Shown here piece by piece: positions 43,792-52,206 of a stretch of 64,000 nucleotides of DNA (positions are counted from its first letter, which is position 1; each line of letters starts with the position of its first letter). A program made the position numbers and the translations under genes. Origin of the DNA: Pseudonocardiaceae bacterium YIM PH 21723 (GTDB lineage: Bacteria > Actinomycetota > Actinomycetes > Mycobacteriales > Pseudonocardiaceae). The DNA lies in the NCBI GenBank assembly GCA_003600225.1, contig QZFT01000045.1, positions 62,001 to 126,000 on the forward strand. Reading direction: 5' to 3'. Under the pieces are notes generated by a model. That model did not search any database, was not told the origin of the DNA, and saw nothing but the letters and a program-made list of their open reading frames with translations.

Positions 43792-43830
43792 CGAGGGCTG
43801 CATCTGCGTTTTCTGCAGATACAGCCCTCG
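43792..43830 (-). terminator. Terminator of tRNA-Val(CAC), copy 2
   Basis: CGAGGGCTG (43792-43800) with inner ATCTGC pairs with GCAGAT and CAGCCCTCG (to 43830), with one bulged base on each side. It lies 8 nt past the tRNA 3' end. Confidence 0.78.
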
Positions 43831-43838
43831 TGCCATCG

Positions 43839-43910
43839 TGCGCGATACTGGGATCGAACCAGTGACCTCTTCGGTGTGAACGAAGCGCTCTCCCGCTGAG
43901 CTAAACGCGC
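43839..43910 (-). tRNA. tRNA-Val (anticodon CAC), copy 2
   Basis: A 72-nt tRNA identical to 34187-34258, with anticodon loop TTCACAC. CCA is not encoded. The flanks differ from those of copy 1. Confidence 0.95.
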
Positions 43911-43991
43911 TAGCTCTCCCGTCGCCGGGTCTCCCTGGCGACATGGAGAACATTACATGATGACCTTCACTGAGTGAAATCGGGGGCCGAT

Positions 43992-44810
43992 TCAGGCGAA
44001 CCCCATGGCCACCACGGTGCTGGGTGCGGCTGGTGCGGTGCGGCCGTTCTCGATGGAGACGGCGTAGCCGCGGTAGGACTCCTTGCTCCCGGAGTAGCTG
44101 ACCGGCTGCGAACCGGATCCGTTCACGTCGAAGGTGCCCAGCGGTACCGGCTGCCCGCCACCGATGCCCCACACCACGTAGATGTTCTTGCTGGTGTCGT
44201 TGGCGTTCAGCGCGTTGGACAGCACCGCTGCCGAGTGGTCGGTGACGACCAGTGCCACAGCCTGCTTGTCGCTGTCCTTGGCGGCGAGCGCGATCCGCTT
44301 CGCCGACGGGTCGCCAGCGACGGCCAGGATCTGGCTCAGCTGTGACACCTTGGCGGCCTGAGCGTCACGGTCCCGATCGGCGTTCACGAATCCGACACCG
44401 AGCCCGGTGCCGCCCGCCAACACGATCGCCGCTGCCGCTGCCGCCAGCCAGGTGCGCCCCCGGCCGCTCCGCTTGACGCGGGCCGCGTCCAGGGAGTGCA
44501 CGTTCGTGGCGGTGGGAACAACAGGTCCGACAGGCGTGGAGACAGGATCTACCGGCGCCTGAGCCCGCGGTTCCGCCGCGACCTTGGCCAGGAGGGACTC
44601 CCGCAGCGAGGCGGGCGGCTCTTCCTGTTCGACGGCACTGCCGAGGGCGGCACCGACTTCATAGGCCTGTGCGACGACGGCCTGGCACACGGCGCAGCCA
44701 TCGAGGTGCCCCGTGATCAACGCCTCTTCGGCGGGTTCCAGGGTCTTCCAGGCCCAAGCGGCCGCAAGCTCCTGGTTCTCGCAGCTCAGCCGTTTCTGAT
44801 GCGTGTTCAT
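43992..44810 (-). CDS. rskA: RskA-family anti-sigma factor
   Basis: A protein of 272 residues. The N-terminal zinc-binding anti-sigma part has HLDGCAVCQAVV (HxxxCxxC, about 35). One membrane helix lies near 120-140 (TWLAAAAAAIVLAGGTGLGVGF). The extracytoplasmic RskA domain ends with VVWGIGGGQPVPLGTFDVNG and GYAVSIENG. It holds its sigma factor at the membrane and frees it after proteolysis. Its ATG overlaps the sigma stop (ATGA), the usual cognate arrangement. Confidence 0.9.
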   Translation of the reverse strand: MNTHQKRLSCENQELAAAWAWKTLEPAEEALITGHLDGCAVCQAVVAQAYEVGAALGSAVEQEEPPASLRESLLAKVAAEPRAQAPVDPVSTPVGPVVPTATNVHSLDAARVKRSGRGRTWLAAAAAAIVLAGGTGLGVGFVNADRDRDAQAAKVSQLSQILAVAGDPSAKRIALAAKDSDKQAVALVVTDHSAAVLSNALNANDTSKNIYVVWGIGGGQPVPLGTFDVNGSGSQPVSYSGSKESYRGYAVSIENGRTAPAAPSTVVAMGFA

Positions 44811-45475
44811 GATTTCGCCCCGATCACGCCGTCTCCCGGCAGCAGGGAGGCGAGCAGGATTCTGAGTCGCGCCATTCCAGAGAACATTCTCGATTTCACC
44901 GTGCCCAGTGGCACGCCGATGAGCGCCGCCACTTCGTTCTGCGTGTACCCACCGTAATAAGCCAGGGTGAGGGCCTGCCGCTGTTCGAGCGGTAGCCGCT
45001 GAAGTGCTTCACGCACCTCACCGCCCATCACCGCCGTCAGCGCCTTGACGTCGGCTCCGGGTTCATCGGGCCCGATGCCCTCTTCAACTTGTGCAACGAT
45101 TCGGTTACGGACGGAGGTCTCTTTCCGCACCGCGTCCACCGACCGGTGATGCACCAGCATCAGGATCCAGGTCCCGAAGGACCCCCTGTCCGGGTTGAAT
45201 CTGGCGGGCTCGCGCCACAGGTAGAGGAACGCCTCCTGCACGACCTCCTCGGCGATGTCCTGCTGAACACAGATTCGACGTGCGAGCGAATAGGCCTGCC
45301 TGCGGTAGCGGTCGTACAGCTCCGCAAAAGCCCGCTGATCGCCGTTGACAACCCGGCTGACCAGCTCAGAGTCGGTGGGTGACCCGGCAGCTGCTGCTGT
45401 CCGCATCACTGATCGCACCCCGGCATCCGGGGGCGCTGCTTGCGCCGGTCTTTCGGCCACGAGAGGGAACCTCAC
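44807..45475 (-). CDS. sigK: SigK-type ECF sigma factor
   Basis: A protein of 222 residues from GTG 45475; ATG 45406 would give 199 residues, nearer the family length. Region 2 has DQRAFAELYDRYRRQAYSLARRI and DIAEEVVQEAFLYLWREPARF. Region 4 has LPLEQRQALTLAYYGGYTQNEVAALIGVPLGTVKSRM. It directs RNA polymerase to stress or envelope promoters and is controlled by the coupled anti-sigma factor. Such pairs usually activate their own promoter. The call as SigK rests on the RskA partner and overall likeness. Confidence 0.88.
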   Translation of the reverse strand: MRFPLVAERPAQAAPPDAGVRSVMRTAAAAGSPTDSELVSRVVNGDQRAFAELYDRYRRQAYSLARRICVQQDIAEEVVQEAFLYLWREPARFNPDRGSFGTWILMLVHHRSVDAVRKETSVRNRIVAQVEEGIGPDEPGADVKALTAVMGGEVREALQRLPLEQRQALTLAYYGGYTQNEVAALIGVPLGTVKSRMFSGMARLRILLASLLPGDGVIGAKS

Positions 45476-45703
45476 GTCTATCGTTCGCGCATCGGCGAGT
45501 TTTGGTTCACGCTAGTCCACGGAACAGTGGGGGGAGTATCCCGGTCGAACACTCTCCGCTACGAACCGATTGCCCTGGGCAGTGGTGCTAGTCCTATGGA
45601 GTGATCTAGCTGTATCTACCGGCGCTCCGGGACCACATTTAGCGTCACAGACATGGCGCTCGGTCGTTTCTCCGACCGGGAAGGTGCAAGAAAGGCGGCG
45701 ACC

Positions 45704-46129
45704 ATGCGCAACGACCACGTAACCCTGCGTAGCACTGCGGTTTTCGATCTCATGGCACCACGGACTCCCTCCGTGCCTGTCCAGGTCGAGCTTCGCTACG
45801 ACACCCGCGATCCCTATGCAGTTGTGGCCGCATTCCGGACCGGCCGGTCCGGTTGGGTCGAGTGGGTCTTCTCCCGGGACCTGCTCGCTGACGGCCTGAT
45901 CGCCGACGCCGGCGACGGTGATGTCCGGATTCGTCCGGTCATCGATGAGCCGGAGATCGTCGTCATCGAACTGAGCTCCCCGTCCGGTCACGCGATGTTC
46001 GAGGCATCGGCTCAGGAGCTCGCCGAGTTCCTGGACCGCACCTACGACGTCGTGATGCCCGGCAACGAGAACCTGTGGGTCAACGTCGATGACGCCCTGA
46101 CTCACCTGATTGCGACCGATTTGGGCTGA
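45704..46129 (+). CDS. ssgB: SsgB-like sporulation and cell division regulator
   Basis: ATG 45704 gives 141 residues; an in-frame ATG at 45653 lies upstream of family sequence. SALP-family motifs: VPVQVELRYDTRDPYAVVAAFRTG, VEWVFSRDLLADGL, and VVVIELSSPSGHAMFEASAQELAEFLDRTYDVVMPG. SsgB recruits FtsZ to division sites in sporulating actinomycetes; non-sporulating relatives also have it. It stands alone between the sigma gene and the tRNA cluster. The choice of SsgB among SsgA-like proteins is by overall likeness. Confidence 0.85.
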   Translation: MRNDHVTLRSTAVFDLMAPRTPSVPVQVELRYDTRDPYAVVAAFRTGRSGWVEWVFSRDLLADGLIADAGDGDVRIRPVIDEPEIVVIELSSPSGHAMFEASAQELAEFLDRTYDVVMPGNENLWVNVDDALTHLIATDLG

Positions 46130-46142
46130 TCAGAGGTGGTAC

Positions 46143-46172
46143 GGGTGTCCGCGATACGCGAAACGGGCACCC
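46143..46172 (+). terminator. Possible terminator after ssgB
   Basis: GGGTGTCCG (46143-46151) pairs with CGGGCACCC (46164-46172) with one G-T pair. It lies 14 nt after the stop. No clear U tract. Confidence 0.45.
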
Positions 46173-46285
46173 CGATTTGATCCTGGGGAACCCCGTCCGC
46201 TAATGTTCTGCATGCAACGGCAACGGGGCGCGAAACACCGGAAGACAATCCAGTGAATCGCAAGCCTCACAAAGCTTTTGTGAAT

Positions 46286-46358
46286 GCGGATGTAGCGCAG
46301 TTGGTAGCGCATCACCTTGCCAAGGTGAGGGTCGCGAGTTCGAGTCTCGTCATCCGCT
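46286..46358 (+). tRNA. tRNA-Gly (anticodon GCC)
   Basis: A 73-nt tRNA: acceptor GCGGATG / CATCCGC, anticodon loop TTGCCAA in stem TCACC / GGTGA, T arm GCGAGTTCGAGTCTCGT. First of a Gly-Cys-Val run. Confidence 0.96.
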
Positions 46359-46443
46359 CGGAATACGGTCGCAGTTCACCGTGACCGTAGCACCAAGCAC
46401 GTCGGAAAGCTCGTCCACTCAATGGCCGCAGGTTTCGACAGGC

Positions 46444-46515
46444 GGCGGAGTGGCCGAGTGGCTTAGGCAAGGGCCTGCAAAGCCCTGTACGCGGGTTCGA
46501 TTCCCGCCTCCGCCT
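46444..46515 (+). tRNA. tRNA-Cys (anticodon GCA)
   Basis: A 72-nt tRNA: acceptor GGCGGAG / CTCCGCC, anticodon loop CTGCAAA, T arm GCGGGTTCGATTCCCGC. Confidence 0.96.
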
Positions 46516-46516
46516 C

Positions 46517-46588
46517 GCGCGATTAGCTCAGCGGGAGAGCACTTCCCTGACACGGAAGGGGTCACTGGTTCAATCCCAGTATCGCGCA
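46517..46588 (+). tRNA. tRNA-Val (anticodon GAC), rightward copy
   Basis: A 72-nt tRNA one base after tRNA-Cys: acceptor GCGCGAT / ATCGCGC, anticodon loop CTGACAC. CCA is encoded at 46589-46591. Identical to the leftward copy at 43559-43630. Confidence 0.96.
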
Positions 46589-46594
46589 CCACAG

Positions 46595-46627
46595 CCCCAC
46601 CTCTGATTTACGGAGGTGGGGTTTTTT
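46595..46627 (+). terminator. Terminator of the Gly-Cys-Val tRNA cluster
   Basis: CCCCACCTC (46595-46603) pairs with GAGGTGGGG (46613-46621), followed by TTTTTT. Textbook intrinsic terminator. Confidence 0.93.
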
Positions 46628-46659
46628 GTGCTGGTGGGGGAGCTGCTAGCTTCCGATTC

Positions 46660-47604
46660 ATGGTGGACCGCAGCCCTGACGTGGCTTTCCGGAAGCTGGT
46701 GACCGATGCCGAGGACGGTGTCCTGCTGTTCGGCATCACGCCGCCGCGGCTGAGCACCACTCCCGAGCGGATCCGGGAGATCACCGCGGCCACCCTGGCG
46801 CGGCTGGAGCACCTCAACGTGGACGGTTTGGCGCTCTACGACATCGATGACGAGAGCGACCGCAACTCGGAGGAGCGGCCGTTCCCGTACCTGCCGACCA
46901 TGGATCCGGCCGCCTACCACGCGGAATACCTCGACGGGTGGAACCGGCCCGCGGTGATCTACCGGTGCGTCGGCAAGTACGCCGAGGACGAGTTGCGGAC
47001 CTGGATGCGGACGGCCGACACCGATCGCGTGCTCGGTGTCTTCGTCGGTGCCTCCTCGAAGGACAAGACGGTGCTGACCCGGCTGTCCGAGGCGCAGGCC
47101 CTGCGCCGGAGTGTCCGGCCGGACCTGCTGCTCGGCGGTGTCGCCATCGCCGAGCGCCCCGACGAGTATCTGCGGCTGATCGCCAAGCAGGAAGCGGGAT
47201 GCTCGTACTTCATCTCGCAGGTCATCTACAGCGCCGACGCGGTGAAGAGCATGGTCTCCGACTACTACTACGCCTGCCGCGAGCGGCAGCTGGCACCCAA
47301 GCCCATCCTGTTCACGCTCTCGGTGTGCGGTTCGGTGAGGACCCTCGAATTCCTCCAGTGGCTCGGCGTCGGTGTTCCGCGCTGGCTGGAGAACTCCCTG
47401 CGGCACGCGGACGACACGCTGGCCGAGTCCTACGAGCACTGCCTGGTCAACGCCCGGGACCTGATCGCCTTCTGCCGCAAGCTCGGCATGCCGTTCGGTT
47501 TCCTCGCGGAGAGCGTGTCCATCCGCAAGGTCGAGATCGAGGCCTCGGTCGCCCTGGCCGGTGAGCTGAGCGGGCTGCTCGGCCGCGTCACTGATCCAGG
47601 GTGA
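46660..47604 (+). CDS. Methylenetetrahydrofolate reductase-like protein
   Basis: ATG 46660 gives 314 residues; upstream in-frame sequence runs through tRNA genes and is not coding. The TIM-barrel folate-enzyme pattern shows as LLFGITPPR, LDIDD-like LYDIDDESDR, VGVFVGASS-like GVFVGASSKD, LLGGVAIAERPDEYLRLIAKQEAGCSYFISQVIY, and SLRHADDTLAESYEHC. The family makes 5-methyltetrahydrofolate from the 5,10-methylene form. This is the short actinobacterial relative of MetF, so the substrate could differ. The 3' end overlaps the next, convergent gene by 17 nt. Confidence 0.72.
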   Translation: MVDRSPDVAFRKLVTDAEDGVLLFGITPPRLSTTPERIREITAATLARLEHLNVDGLALYDIDDESDRNSEERPFPYLPTMDPAAYHAEYLDGWNRPAVIYRCVGKYAEDELRTWMRTADTDRVLGVFVGASSKDKTVLTRLSEAQALRRSVRPDLLLGGVAIAERPDEYLRLIAKQEAGCSYFISQVIYSADAVKSMVSDYYYACRERQLAPKPILFTLSVCGSVRTLEFLQWLGVGVPRWLENSLRHADDTLAESYEHCLVNARDLIAFCRKLGMPFGFLAESVSIRKVEIEASVALAGELSGLLGRVTDPG

Positions 47605-48370
47605 CCCGGGTGGTGCCCAGGCCGGTTTCGCCGGGTGCGATGTCCGGTCGCAGCACCAGGTTCTCGTCGTAGTCGCCGCCGTGCTGGGTCCGGTATGGGA
47701 TCGGCGGCGTGGTCTCCGCCTCCGCCAGCCGGGTGCGCAGCCGGCCGGCGAGCTCCTGGTACCGCTCCTCGGAGGTCCGGTCGGCGCTGTAGACGGCCAG
47801 CGGTGGCAGCGGCTGCATACCGGTGTAGAAGAAGGTGCCGTGCAGCAGCGGGAAGAGCACTTCCTCCAGCGAACCGGCGAGGCCGCGCGGCTCATACCCC
47901 TGTTCCCGGCCGCCGATGGTGACGACCGCGAGCGCGCGCTTGCCGGCCAGGCCGCCGTCGCCGTAGGTCCGGAAGCGGCCCGGGCGGTCGGGGTCCGGGA
48001 GGCCGTAGGCGTAGCCGCGGACGAAAACCCGGTCGATCCAGCCCTTGAGGATCGCGGGCGGGCCGAACCACCACAGTGGGAACTGCAGGACCACCAGGTC
48101 CGCGCGATCCAGTTTCGCCTGCTCGGCGCGGATGTCCGGGCTCAGCGTGCCGGTGTCGACGGCGTCGCTGGACGCCTTGGCGACGTGTAGCCGCTCGTCG
48201 GTGACCGACTCGAAGTCGTCCCGGTCGACGACCGGATTCCACTTCATCGCATAGAGGTCGGAGACCTCGACATGGTGGCCGGCCTCGGTCAGCGCGGCGA
48301 CGCCGTCCCGGTGCAGCGCGCTGTTCAGCGACCGGCCTTCCGGATGGGCGAGTACCCAGAGAACGTTCAT
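47588..48370 (-). CDS. NAD(P)H-dependent flavodoxin-fold oxidoreductase
   Basis: A protein of 260 residues of the NQO1/MdaB type: VLWVLAHPEGRSLNSALH binds the flavin phosphate, and DLVVLQFPLWWFGPPAILKGWIDRVF is the family signature at about 90-115. It reduces quinones or similar compounds by two electrons. Divergent from the GlxA-type regulator gene, which probably controls it. Confidence 0.87.
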   Translation of the reverse strand: MNVLWVLAHPEGRSLNSALHRDGVAALTEAGHHVEVSDLYAMKWNPVVDRDDFESVTDERLHVAKASSDAVDTGTLSPDIRAEQAKLDRADLVVLQFPLWWFGPPAILKGWIDRVFVRGYAYGLPDPDRPGRFRTYGDGGLAGKRALAVVTIGGREQGYEPRGLAGSLEEVLFPLLHGTFFYTGMQPLPPLAVYSADRTSEERYQELAGRLRTRLAEAETTPPIPYRTQHGGDYDENLVLRPDIAPGETGLGTTRVTLDQ

Positions 48371-48441
48371 ACCGCCGACTCTGCCCGCCGGGTGGCGGCC
48401 GCTGCCATTGGCTCGAAGACAACATGTGTCAGAATCGGGCC

Positions 48442-49413
48442 ATGGTGCATCGCGTGGTGGTACTCGCCCGGCCCGGGGTGCGGCCGATGGAACTCGGACT
48501 CGTGCACGAGCTGTTCGGCGCCGCCCGGGGGCGTTACGAGGTGATCACCTGCACGCCGGAGCCCGGGATGGTGCGGGTGAACGCGGACTTCCACCTGATG
48601 ATCGACCGCGGGCCGGAAGCCCTGGCGGTGGCCGATACGGTGATGATCCCGTCGGCGCACGATCCCGGCGACGCGGAGATCACCGCCCCGCTGACCGGCC
48701 CGCTGGCCGCCGCGCTGGCCATGATCCGGCCCGGCACCCGGATCGCCTCGATCTGCACCGGGGCCTTCGTGCTCGCCGCGGCCGGGTTGCTCAGCGGTCG
48801 TCCGGCGACGACCCACTGGTGCTCCGAGGACGCCTTCCGGCGGGCGTTCCCCGATGTCCTGCTGGACCCCGATGTGCTGTACACCGACGACGGCGACGTG
48901 CTCACCTCCGCGGGCGGTGCGGCCGGAGTCGACCTGTGCCTGCACCTGATCCGGCGGGATCACGGTGCGGCCGTCGCCGCCGACGTCGCCCGGCGCAACG
49001 TGGTGCCACCGCACCGGGAGGGCGGTCAGGCCCAGTTCATCGCCCAGCCGGTGGTCCAGGACGACACGTCCACCACCTCCGAGGTGCGGACCTGGCTACT
49101 CGACCACCTCGGCGAGGTGACCGACCTGGACGGGATCGCCCGCTGCTCCGGCCTGAGCAAGCGCACGCTGACCCGCCGGTTCCGCGAGGAGACCGGGATG
49201 TCGCCCATGCAGTGGCTCAACCAGCAGCGCCTGCACCGGGCCCGCTGGCTGCTGGAGTGCACCGACCTGCCGGTGGACCGGGTCGCCGAACAGGCCGGGT
49301 TCGGCACCGGCGGCTCGCTGCGCCTGCACCTTCAGGAGTCGCTGGGCGTGTCGCCGACCACCTACCGGGCGACCTTCCGGGGCAGCAGGCCGGACAGGAT
49401 CTCCGCGAGCTGA
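48442..49413 (+). CDS. GlxA-family (DJ-1/PfpI plus AraC) regulator
   Basis: ATG 48442 gives 323 residues; an ATG at 48424 is also in frame. The N-terminal DJ-1/PfpI domain (about 1-180) has RIASICTGAFVLAAAGLLSGRPATTHW, with the family Cys in place. The C-terminal AraC part (about 215-320) has two HTH motifs: DLDGIARCSGLSKRTLTRRFREETG and PVDRVAEQAGFGTGGSLRLHLQESLGVSPTTYRATF. It is divergent from the oxidoreductase gene at 47588-48370. Its 3' end overlaps the convergent hydrolase gene by 52 nt. Confidence 0.9.
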   Translation: MVHRVVVLARPGVRPMELGLVHELFGAARGRYEVITCTPEPGMVRVNADFHLMIDRGPEALAVADTVMIPSAHDPGDAEITAPLTGPLAAALAMIRPGTRIASICTGAFVLAAAGLLSGRPATTHWCSEDAFRRAFPDVLLDPDVLYTDDGDVLTSAGGAAGVDLCLHLIRRDHGAAVAADVARRNVVPPHREGGQAQFIAQPVVQDDTSTTSEVRTWLLDHLGEVTDLDGIARCSGLSKRTLTRRFREETGMSPMQWLNQQRLHRARWLLECTDLPVDRVAEQAGFGTGGSLRLHLQESLGVSPTTYRATFRGSRPDRISAS

Positions 49414-50054
49414 TCCGGCCGGGACACGTGGGGGAAGTGCCCGCCGTCCACCTCGATCGGGGTGACGCCGAGGCGTTCGCGGGCGACCTGCCGCATCCAC
49501 TCCGGGCGCAGTGTCCGATCTTCCCGGGGGAGCACGAACGTCGAGGGCAGCCCGGGTCGCGGGGGAGGGGCTTCGGCGTACACCGCCTCCGGGTAGAACA
49601 GCCGCATGGTCGTCACCGCCCAGCGCAGCGTCGGCAGATCGCAGTCGTGGAACGCGAAATACGCGGCCACCAGGGGATCCTCGGCGATCTGCCGGCCGAA
49701 CGCGCGCCATTCGTCCCCGGCGATCTCCGTACCGAATGCCCGTAGCTGGTCGGCGAACCCGCGTCCGCCGGCGAAGTCCGGCACCGCGGCGGCCAGCCAG
49801 ACCAGCCGGCTCGCCTGTAGCGCCTCCGCCACCGCGGGGAGCAGCAGTCCGGAACCCGAGTGGGCGACGACGACCGGATCGGTCGCGGTGACCTGAGCGG
49901 CCGCGATCTCCGCGTACCCCGCCGCCGTCAGCTCGGGCCGATCGGTCGGGAAGTCGACGGTCAGCGCCCGGTGGCCGCGGCCGGTCAACGCGGTGATCAG
50001 CGGCGACCAGCCCTCAGGAGCCTGGGTGGTGCCGTGCAGCAAGACGAAGTCCAT
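49362..50054 (-). CDS. Alpha/beta hydrolase
   Basis: A protein of 230 residues with VLLHGTTQAPEGW (oxyanion loop), VVVAHSGSGLLLP with nucleophile Ser (about 66), and VDGGHFPHVSRPDQLAEIL with the His. It belongs to the small AB-hydrolase group with unknown substrate. It begins 3 nt after the methyltransferase gene ends, so the two form an operon. Confidence 0.82.
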   Translation of the reverse strand: MDFVLLHGTTQAPEGWSPLITALTGRGHRALTVDFPTDRPELTAAGYAEIAAAQVTATDPVVVAHSGSGLLLPAVAEALQASRLVWLAAAVPDFAGGRGFADQLRAFGTEIAGDEWRAFGRQIAEDPLVAAYFAFHDCDLPTLRWAVTTMRLFYPEAVYAEAPPPRPGLPSTFVLPREDRTLRPEWMRQVARERLGVTPIEVDGGHFPHVSRPDQLAEILSGLLPRKVAR

Positions 50055-50057
50055 ACC

Positions 50058-50882
50058 TCATCCTGACCCCGCCCAGCTGAGCGTGACCAGGTCGCGGCCG
50101 GACGAACCCAGATCCGGTGGGCAGTCGGGGGAGTGGCCCAGTTCGCGGAGCGCCCGGTCGACCTCAGGGTCCACAGTGGACGGTAGGCAGAGCCGGGTAC
50201 GGGTGACCTCGACCAGTTCGGCGAACGTGGCGTACTCGGGTTCCGGCGGGCGGCGCCACGCCTCGACCTCCGGGTACACGCCGAGTTCGCCGAGCGCCGC
50301 GAGGAGCTCCTCGATGTCGGGTCCGGCGGGCCGGGTGATGCCGTGGAACCGCTGCCACAGCGGGTTGAGCTCGGTGAGCGGATGGCGGGCGGCGGTCTCG
50401 ACGATCACCGCGCGCCGGGCGTGCGTGGTCAACGCCGCCACGAACGGTTCCAGGTCGGCGACGTTGTAGAGCACGTTGCCGCACAGCACCACGTCCGCGA
50501 CCGGTGCCCGGGCGGCGACCTCCGGCCACCGGCCGGGCAGCCGATCGACCGGCACCCCCAGCCGGGTGGCCCGGGCGACGCAGGCCTCGGTCAGTTCCGC
50601 GTCGGCGTCGACCACGGTCAGCCCGGTCACCTGGCCCGCAGCGAGCAGTGGCAGGCTGGTCGCCCCGGCCGCCGCACCCACATCCAGGACGGTTCCCGGG
50701 ACGCTCAGCTCGGCTATGGCCCGCCGGTAGGTCGCGCCGATCGGGTCCGCCAGTTGCGCGTCGGCCCGCCGGACGAACACCTGCCGGGGCAACACCCACG
50801 GCGACCGGGGAGCCCGGCTCAGCACCTCGTCCGGTATCTCCCACGCACGCAGGGCTTCCCGCCAACGCCGCACAGCGCTCAT
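50058..50882 (-). CDS. SAM-dependent methyltransferase (class I)
   Basis: A protein of 274 residues. The SAM motif TVLDVGAAAGATSLPLLAAG lies near 85-104, followed by LTVVDADAEL and ADVVLCGNVLYNVADLEPFVAAL. The N-terminal part is charged and helical. The substrate is unknown. It is the first gene of a two-gene operon with the hydrolase. Confidence 0.82.
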   Translation of the reverse strand: MSAVRRWREALRAWEIPDEVLSRAPRSPWVLPRQVFVRRADAQLADPIGATYRRAIAELSVPGTVLDVGAAAGATSLPLLAAGQVTGLTVVDADAELTEACVARATRLGVPVDRLPGRWPEVAARAPVADVVLCGNVLYNVADLEPFVAALTTHARRAVIVETAARHPLTELNPLWQRFHGITRPAGPDIEELLAALGELGVYPEVEAWRRPPEPEYATFAELVEVTRTRLCLPSTVDPEVDRALRELGHSPDCPPDLGSSGRDLVTLSWAGSG

Positions 50883-50975
50883 GGCGGCAGGCTACTGCTG
50901 AATCGGTAAACGCTCTCCGGGTTGATCACTTCCGGGCTACCGTGAGTCGATCGGCTTCGTCGGGAGGGCGGAAGC

Positions 50976-51758
50976 ATGACGGATAGTGGGGGCTACGGCG
51001 CCGGCCTGCTCGAACACTCGATACCGCTGGAACAGCGACGATTGCGCGCGTTGCAGGATTTCGCCGATCCGATCACCCGCCAGGTGCTCCTGGAACGTGG
51101 GCTGCGGCCGGGCAGGCGATGTCTGGAGATCGGCGCCGGTGCCGGGTCGATCGCCCGATTCCTCGCCGAGCACAGCGCGCCGTGCGAGACGGTGGCCACC
51201 GACCTCGATGTCAGCCTGCTGCCGGCCGATCCGCCGAACCTCACCGCGCTGAGCCACGACGTCACCCGCGACGAGTTCCCGGACAACTCCTTCGACCTGA
51301 TCCACTCCCGGGCGGTGCTGGAGCACCTGCCGAATCCGGCGGACACCATCGGCAAGCTGGTCCGCTGGGCGGCTCCGGGTGGCTGGGTGTGCGCCGACGG
51401 GGTCGTCCTGCACGGCGCCTGCGCGCCGGGCACCCCCTTCGACCGTTGCATGCGTGCCGTGATGGTGCTGCTGGTCGACACCATGCGGGTGAACCTCGAT
51501 CTGCCCTTACGGCTGCCCAGGATGTTCACCGCGGCCGGGCTGCGGGATGTCGGGGTGCGGTTGACCGCGGGTTTCTCCGGCCGGGGTGGCAATGCCGACG
51601 AGGTACTGCGGCTGTCCTTGCAGCAGGTGGCGCCCGCGATGGTGGAGCAGGGCCTGCTCGACCAGCGGGACCTGGACGCGGGCTTGGCCCAGTTGGACGG
51701 CGACTTCACCGACCTGTCGCTGACCATGGTCTCCGTCTGGGGCCGGAAACCCCGCTGA
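50976..51758 (+). CDS. SAM-dependent methyltransferase (class I)
   Basis: A protein of 260 residues, ATG 50976 after GGAGGGCGG. SAM motif CLEIGAGAGSIARFLAEH (about 50), then VATDLDVSLL and FDLIHSRAVLEHLPNPADTIGKLVRWAAPGGW. Typical of methyltransferase 11/25 families. Divergent from the neighbouring methyltransferase at 50058-50882. Substrate unknown. Confidence 0.85.
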   Translation: MTDSGGYGAGLLEHSIPLEQRRLRALQDFADPITRQVLLERGLRPGRRCLEIGAGAGSIARFLAEHSAPCETVATDLDVSLLPADPPNLTALSHDVTRDEFPDNSFDLIHSRAVLEHLPNPADTIGKLVRWAAPGGWVCADGVVLHGACAPGTPFDRCMRAVMVLLVDTMRVNLDLPLRLPRMFTAAGLRDVGVRLTAGFSGRGGNADEVLRLSLQQVAPAMVEQGLLDQRDLDAGLAQLDGDFTDLSLTMVSVWGRKPR

Positions 51759-51774
51759 GCCTTACGATCCGCCT

Positions 51775-52062
51775 ATGGCTGGAGTACCGCTCACCGTCCG
51801 CATCGAGGCCACCGGACTGCCCGGCCTGGACTGCCCCGCCGCGCCGAACTTCCCCGGATACCGCAATGTCCACGTGGCGGTGCAGCGGCGCGGGAAGGGG
51901 CACGAGCTCCTCGACCCGCAACCGGGGAACGCCGCCTCGGCGCGCTGGTCCCTCGACTGTGTGCTCACCGGCACCGACATCACCGGGCCGTATGTACAGG
52001 GCAGGCCGGGGGAGCGGTTCATCTACCTCAATTGGGGTGCGGTGGACGAGCAGGGCGGCTGA
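51775..52062 (+). CDS. DUF5990 family protein, probably truncated
   Basis: A frame of 95 residues with RIEATGLPG, FPGYRNVHVAVQR, WSLDCVLTGTDITGPYVQG and RFIYLNWGAVDE, which fit DUF5990. The frame stops at 52062, but another frame at once reads GRLTLTDAKGQPRCAAVRPP to a stop at 52130, which looks like the family's C-terminal end. An internal deletion with frameshift is therefore likely. Function unknown. Confidence 0.65.
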   Translation: MAGVPLTVRIEATGLPGLDCPAAPNFPGYRNVHVAVQRRGKGHELLDPQPGNAASARWSLDCVLTGTDITGPYVQGRPGERFIYLNWGAVDEQGG

Positions 52063-52138
52063 CCCTCACCGACGCCAAGGGGCAGCCGCGGTGTGCCGCC
52101 GTCCGCCCACCCGTGATCACCTGGAGCTGATCAGAGCT

Positions 52139-52193
52139 CCGAAGTTGACGATGTTCGCGGTGAGGAACGAGTCCCGAACATCGTCAACTTCGG
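52139..52193. repeat. 19-bp inverted repeat, copy 1
   Basis: CCGAAGTTGACGATGTTCG (52139-52157) and its exact reverse complement (52175-52193), 17-nt spacer. It lies between convergent genes, where it could end both transcripts. A second copy with one paired base change lies at 53441-53489. Confidence 0.8.
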
Positions 52194-52206
52194 GATTCCT
52201 GGAAGA

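Noticed and set aside
46381-46659. Upstream extension of the MTHFR-like frame
   Set aside because: It runs through the tRNA-Cys and tRNA-Val genes and a terminator.
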